Source: Chloromonas sp. AAM2
Taxonomy: Eukaryota > Chlorophyta > Chlorophyceae > Chlamydomonadales > Chlamydomonadaceae
Direction of reading: 5' to 3'
DNA: 38,548 nt
Assembly (NCBI GenBank): GCA_004335635.1
Contig: QAXH01005208.1
Span: forward strand, 1,358-39,905
Each line of letters begins with the position of its first letter. Position 1 is the stretch's first letter. Under the pieces are notes generated by a model. It was given only the letters and a program-made list of their open reading frames with translations, had not been told where the DNA came from and searched no databases. Made by a program: the position numbers and the translations under genes. This document shows, one piece after another, positions 34,001-38,548 of this stretch.

Positions 34001-36903
34001 CAGGGGCAGGTGAACCGGATTGAGTTTTCAGGGGCAGGTGAACAAGATTGAGTGAGCATTGGGCGCGGTTTGTAGAACAGTTGTTAGAGCACAATGAGGG
34101 GAGAGGTGCAAACGGGTTCGCTTGTTCCAGTGTGCCTAGCCGGGCAAGACCCTTGGTGTTGACCTGGGCAGTGCATGACTTAGCAAAGCGAAGGGGTTGA
34201 AGCTGGAGCAGTCCGGTTTGGAATATGTATGTTGGGCTCGTGCCGATCACTTTGGCTAGGAGTGAGGCCAGCGATTTGTAATGGACGGGGCAGCTCAGGC
34301 GCGAAGATCAGTATTGTACACATAGCACAGGCCTGAACCCTGTCACAGGCTGCCTGTTCCTATTGGAATCAAGCACTCACCAATGGTGCAGTTGGCTTGG
34401 GAGCGAAGTCGTTGGTTTGCTTCTGGACTTGCTCGCAGGGTTTGGCATCATCTTCTTCGCACCCATGATCGTGCAGGCCCTGGTCAGCGGCAACGCACTA
34501 GACACGGGCACGGCAGATTTGAAGCTGGCACGGCTACACAAGCCCCCCAGCGCAACGCCATCCAAGGGGCCAAAACCGCCCTCCTCTGCCGGGCGGTTAC
34601 TGGCGGACACAGCCATGCAGCGCGTGCTCTCCATGTCAGCAACTGCAGCGCACCTGCGGGGAAGCTCCTACCACCAATCTGACCTGGGGCAGCTACCAGG
34701 CAGCTACCACTTAGGCACAGAGTCTTGGCAGTATGACCAGCTAGATTCAGGTTATTCAGGGTCGGGGCGGCATCTGTTGGGGGGTGTGGTGGGGGCGGAG
34801 CCGCCGCCTTCAGGCGTGAGGGCAGCTCTGATCACCTCAATTCCCTTTGCTCTGGCTGCCTGTGCCACACTTTATCTGGCGCATCGGTCACAGGTAGGGC
34901 CACCGAACGACTGAGTGATCATCGGAAGTAAACAACAGTGATAGTGATTTAACTGGACAGAAAGCACCACAAGTGCAGTCGCTACTCATAGGGTGTGAAT
35001 TCAGAGAATCTTTTGCAGCAGCGCCAGCAACCATCTCTCGCGCCTGTGTTGCGTTGTGCAATGACAGATGTGCAGCTTTGGAGAACTGCTGGCAAACAAC
35101 AGCGATGCTGTTGAATTGTACACGCTGAGCATGTGTGCCGCTTTACGTCGGTTTTCTTCACTGCAAGACGCAACGCTATAGATTATGGTCCCAGCAGGCG
35201 GGATGACAGGAAATGACATGACCAGTTAGGTGTACCCAGCTCCGGAAAGCAAATGGGGCTGCAACACCACGCTCCCACGCTGTCTGTTCGCTCTCTTCCT
35301 TCGTGACTGCAGGTGGCCGGCGAGCGCGTGATGCATGTGGGCATACCCGCCATGCTCTGCGGGATCGTCTTTGCGTTCTTCCCCATGATCACAGACCAGT
35401 CCATTGTGAGCGAGTGAAAGAAAGGGAATGCAGCAGAGTAGAGACCAACATATCAGCTCATGCACGCTTAAGTGCCAGTTGCTCAATCTCCGATACATGC
35501 ATCAAGAAAGCACGCCCGCCCGCCGGCTGTGTGTATTTGGAAAGGGATTTTTCCAGCTGCAGCACCGTAGGTCCAGCAGCTATCTTTTCATTTGCCAAAA
35601 CAATTCGCGACAGTTCTGTCATGTAATGTGTGTGTGCAGGTGGCAGGATTCATATGCTTGTGTGTGGGCGTGGTGGGTGTCAACTGCATAGCTGCACCGA
35701 GCTTGGCATTGCTCAGCGAGCTAGCGGCCGGCCAGGGTCTGGTGGTGGCGTTGCCCATGTACAATTCATGTGAGGGGGGCGGAGTCTGGTGCTGGCATTG
35801 CCCATGTACAATCCATGCGAGGGGGGCAGGGTCTGGTGGTGGCGTTGCCCATGTACAATCCATGTGAGGGGGGCAGGGTCTGGTGGTGGCATTGCCCATG
35901 TACAATCCATGTGAGGGGGGCAGGGTCTGGTGGTGGCGTTGCCCATGTACAATTCATGTGAGGGGGGCAGGGTCTGGTAATGGCATTGCTCATGTACAAT
36001 CCATGTGGGGGGGGCAGGGTCTGGTGGTGGGAAGGGGGAAGGAAGAGTGTAGCAGAGCAAGGGCCGGGCGAGGAGCCATGCATGGCCATGGGGCACATCA
36101 TGTTCATGTTCGGTCAGGATAATGTGACGTCATCTACCTGTAAGGCAAGGGCTGGGGTAGGAGGCTGGAAAGTCTTGTCTGCCTTCCGCAACTGCACATG
36201 CCATGCACGTGCCTGTGCCAGATGTGAACAAAGGTTGAGAGGACCTGCACAGGCTGTTCTGCCAGCCCTGATTAACACATTGCTGGGCATAGTGAGGACT
36301 TGAATGTGTGTGCTCGCAGTGGGCAACGTTGGCGGCTTTGTGGGCCCCTTTATCATTGGTGAGTGATGTCGGGGACACGCACAGCATCTTGCTAGTTTCT
36401 TTCCGCCACGTGCCGCGTGCTATGTTGCTATTGCTCCGCATTCCCATGCATCATGCACATCACAATGTTGGCAGCCCATGCGTGAAGCCCGACACATGCA
36501 ACACACACATCCCAGTCACAGCAGCAACTTCTTGAGCAAGTCAGCGGCAGTTCCAAGTCACGTGTCTATCTGAATGGCACACCACACATATGTTAGCACG
36601 ATATGTATACTCGGGAGTTTTGCCTGTTGGCAGCTTAGCTCCCGCATGTCCCCAGTTGAAGGCAGAGCTGCCCCAACGTGACCTTGAACCAGTACCCTCG
36701 GCGCGTCATGCCCTCATTGCAACCAGTGCTTTAGCATTGTACTGCTCTCACATGTAGGCCTGATGATCAGCCAGACACAGTCCTTCGCCCTGCCCTGCAT
36801 CATGATGGGGTGCTGCCTGGCTCTGGCCGGGGTGCTGGTGCTGCTCATGCCTGTGCTGCTGGGCATGCCGGCGGGGGTCACGGGCGCTCGACACCGCAAA
36901 TAG
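31072..36903 (+). CDS. Major facilitator superfamily transporter, anion:cation symporter-like
   Basis: Integral membrane transporter, probably of an organic or inorganic anion. Twelve exons: 31072-31163, 31436-31544, 31862-32026, 32539-32591, 32843-32999, 33296-33376, 33582-33927, 34439-34893, 35313-35405, 35640-35769, 36320-36358, 36758-36903. All phases agree; 621 aa. ACS-type signals in order: FNYIDRTNLAFAA (TM1 and following), YGLGSGLFFTTYATLQIPSN, RTLLGVAEAGAFPG then MWFMMNRFYPPGRI (the motif joining TM4 and TM5), RRGWEWLFFLEGLPSI (TM6), NSLGNVGGFVGPFIIG (TM11), and a last helix before ARHRK. The loop between halves (exon 7) is acidic then Gly-rich. Exon 8 holds an insert of about 90 residues (Ser/Pro/Gly-rich) after FFAPMIVQAL that ordinary ACS proteins lack. 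Substrate unknown: tartrate, allantoate, phosphate and other carriers share these motifs. Confidence 0.92.
32290..32472. repeat. 9-bp tandem array (CATTCCTGA and variants)
   Basis: About twenty 9-bp units, TCCTGACAT with TTTTGACAT and AGCCTGACA variants, in an MFS-gene intron about 70 bases before the acceptor of exon 4. Being 9 bp it is open in several frames, which makes spurious ORFs on both strands. Confidence 0.95.
33228..33302 (+). repeat. Duplicated 3' splice site of MFS exon 6
   Basis: GCTGTGAATTGCAGTGGCTG at 33228 recurs 53 bp later as GCTGTGAATCGCAGTGGCTG; the second copy is the real acceptor plus the first codons (WL) of exon 6. Confidence 0.8.
35737..36035 (+). repeat. 47-bp tandem array copying an exon end and its 5' splice site
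   Basis: Unit starts at 35737, 35784, 35831, 35878, 35925, 35972 and 36019 (the last partial). The first unit contains the last eleven codons of MFS exon 10 (GLVVALPMYNS), the donor TCAT|gtgagg at 35770 and the start of the intron. Later units repeat TGCCCATGTACAAT, CATGTGAGG and GGGGCAGG; in one copy the donor reads GCGAGG, in another GTGGGG. Confidence 0.95.
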
Positions 36904-38437
36904 ACGCCGCCTGACGGACACGGCCGCTGTCCTTTCCTGCGTGACAAGCAGCACACAGCTCCGTGAAATAAGTTGAGCAGTGAGATATGGCAGCTAGAAG
37001 AGAAGGTGTGGCGGCTGACTAACGAATCCAAACACGCCAGCAGCAGGTGGCAGAGAACGCACTGAAATCTATTCATCGGATTAGACCTTGATGTAGGCCT
37101 TTACGGTTTTAGTACCTGACATCAGCCTGTCGTCTGATAGAAGGAAGATGTGTTGCGATGTAACTACATGAGCGTTTGGCCCTGTAGCAGCAATGCACTA
37201 GAGACTGGTCCTGCCTTTAGTACGGCGCCTGAACTTGCTCACTGGCAGTCAATCCAACGGCAGGCATACACGGGTTTGGCTCATCCAACTTGCTCTGAGT
37301 GTTGCGATTGGACCACTGCAGTAACTTGACAAGTAATCCAACGGCAGACATTTATGGGTTTCATTGATGGGTCTCGGATGCACCGTTTGGCCTGGATATG
37401 TGCAAATCAGGAGGCAAGGCTGCATGAACCTGGTAGGCCAGATTTTCCTTGACGTTTCAAGCAGAGACTGACAGCGGACTGGACTGGACTGGGCGCTTCA
37501 TGCGATATGCAACAACACGGGCTGCCCCATCTGTGTGTGCTCAACGTTTTGCTGGACCTAGCACAGGAGAGTTCACAGACTGGGCGCTTGGGCTGCACAA
37601 CTTGTACAACATCCACATTCATATTCGCTTATATTCACTCAAATGGCGTTTATGCCTACCTGCCAAACAGTCTGCTGGCATTTTATATCGTGCAAGCAAA
37701 GTGAACCTGTTAACTCTTGCCCAGGCAGTGCTTGGCTGTCTAACACATGCTGCCTATTAACTGTTGATCTGAGGCCTCCTGTCCCGGTCTTGACTTCTTA
37801 GTTTGACTTCTGATTTGCTTTTTCCTTTTCCCTGAACATTTTCTTATGTTGCCTGTGGGGATCCTAGGTCATGTCACAGAGGAAACAGACACAAGGAAAG
37901 CTTTACGGTACCTCCTACCGTGGCTGAGTAGCCAATTGTTTCGGGCTCCTGCTAAGCGCCAATTCTGTTTGCACCCCGTTGTTAACCAAGCCATCAGCAT
38001 TTTCAGGTCAAGATGGACAGTACACCTTGAGCAAGACATACTTGCTGCCATATAAGCTTTTCAACCCTGTTTGAGAAGACGAGATGCGAGTCCGCAGATA
38101 CTAAGTGCGTGTTTTTGCACTGTATTTGTACTGTAACGGGTAAGGCTGACGTGTCTGCCGCCTGTCTGCCTGTTTCTGGCCTCTGGTCTCTTGTCTGCAC
38201 AGTCGCCACCACGACCATGGAGTTTGACAGGCGCTGTCAGCAGCTGCATCGGCTTCTCCAGTGTCAGCACGTGCGTCAGCCCCACTTTGACATTGTTGCC
38301 GAATCAACCAAGAATCACACTCGAGAGGACCAAATGCCCGACCCGAGGCTAAAAACACGCAGGCAGGGAGATTCTTACAAACACGGTTATTAACGCACCT
38401 TAGGAGGAACACAGAGACAGAGCAACACATTGATATA
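36904..38437. other. 3' UTR of the MFS gene and region without a supported gene
   Basis: Apart from the poly(A) candidate at 37159-37163, I see no exon I can support. Short open frames at 37449-37760, 37846-38055 and 38217-38393 lack splice partners and any recognised motif. An imperfect repeat (AATCCAACGGCAG) occurs at about 37252 and 37337. Confidence 0.4.
37159..37163 (+). terminator. Candidate TGTAA poly(A) signal of the MFS gene
   Basis: TGTAA lies about 256 nt after the stop at 36901-36903. This pentamer is the usual poly(A) signal of chlorophycean algae; a chance match is possible. Confidence 0.45.
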
Positions 38438-38457
38438 TTATACATATTATATTATAT

Positions 38458-38501
<44 letters not shown>

Positions 38502-38531
38502 TGATATATTGATATTGATATTGATATCGAT
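38437..38531. repeat. AT-rich microsatellites
   Basis: A run of ATATT, then about 20 TA units (to about 38498), then several TTGATA units. Confidence 0.9.
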
Positions 38532-38548
38532 GTGGGCAGCCCATGACA

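Noticed and set aside
35592..36107. ORFs in several frames over the 47-bp array, including proline-rich repeats on the minus strand
   Set aside because: A 47-bp unit cycles through all frames; only the first unit is needed for the MFS coding sequence.
38217..38393. Short plus-strand ORF beginning MEFDRRCQQL
   Set aside because: No recognised motif, no convincing splice context beyond one possible acceptor, and adjacent to AT-rich repeats.

Overview
This is nuclear DNA from an intron-rich eukaryote, most likely a chlorophycean (Chlamydomonadales-type) green alga. The genes have many short exons with GT-AG introns of about 0.1-1.4 kb, the sequence is full of micro- and minisatellites, and TGTAA (the usual green-algal poly(A) signal) follows at least one gene. 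The proteins are ordinary eukaryotic ones (exocyst SEC3, exportin-4). I could not fix the species. Gene models were built by eye from open frames, GT/AG junctions, phase continuity and recalled family sequence.

Layout: (1) 431-3729 +, the last six exons of exocyst SEC3, running in from the left edge; one intron carries, antisense, the two halves of a tRNA-Gly(GCC) in permuted order. (2) 4525-5618 -, an unrecognised two-exon gene with a hydrophobic C-terminus and a terminal-inverted-repeat element in its intron. (3) 6273-9835 +, a seven-exon PfkB-fold gene of the MAK32-like type with Asn in place of the catalytic Asp. (4) 9.8-12.9 kb, a repeat-rich stretch with an assembly gap (10569-10635), a dispersed repeat also present at 1-77 and 25955-26150, and a broken P-loop GTPase-like gene on the minus strand. 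(5) about 12887-13963 +, an unrecognised gene whose frame needs two abnormally small GT-AG gaps (17 and 14 nt). (6) 15159-30543 -, a complete 29-exon exportin-4 gene whose junctions all agree in phase, giving 1276 aa. (7) 31072-36903 +, a complete 12-exon MFS transporter (ACS-like), divergent from exportin-4 across about 530 bp, 621 aa. (8) 36904-38548, no supported gene, ending in AT-rich repeats.

The genes do not form a pathway; they are unlinked housekeeping genes (secretion, nuclear export, transport). The most unusual content is structural. First, the permuted tRNA-Gly candidate. Second, tandem arrays repeatedly sit on exon edges: a 36-bp array copies the end of exportin-4 exon 8 together with its 5' splice site, a 47-bp array does the same at MFS exon 10, a 30-bp array copies the last codons of exportin-4, and many other introns start with a microsatellite within about 20 nt of the donor.
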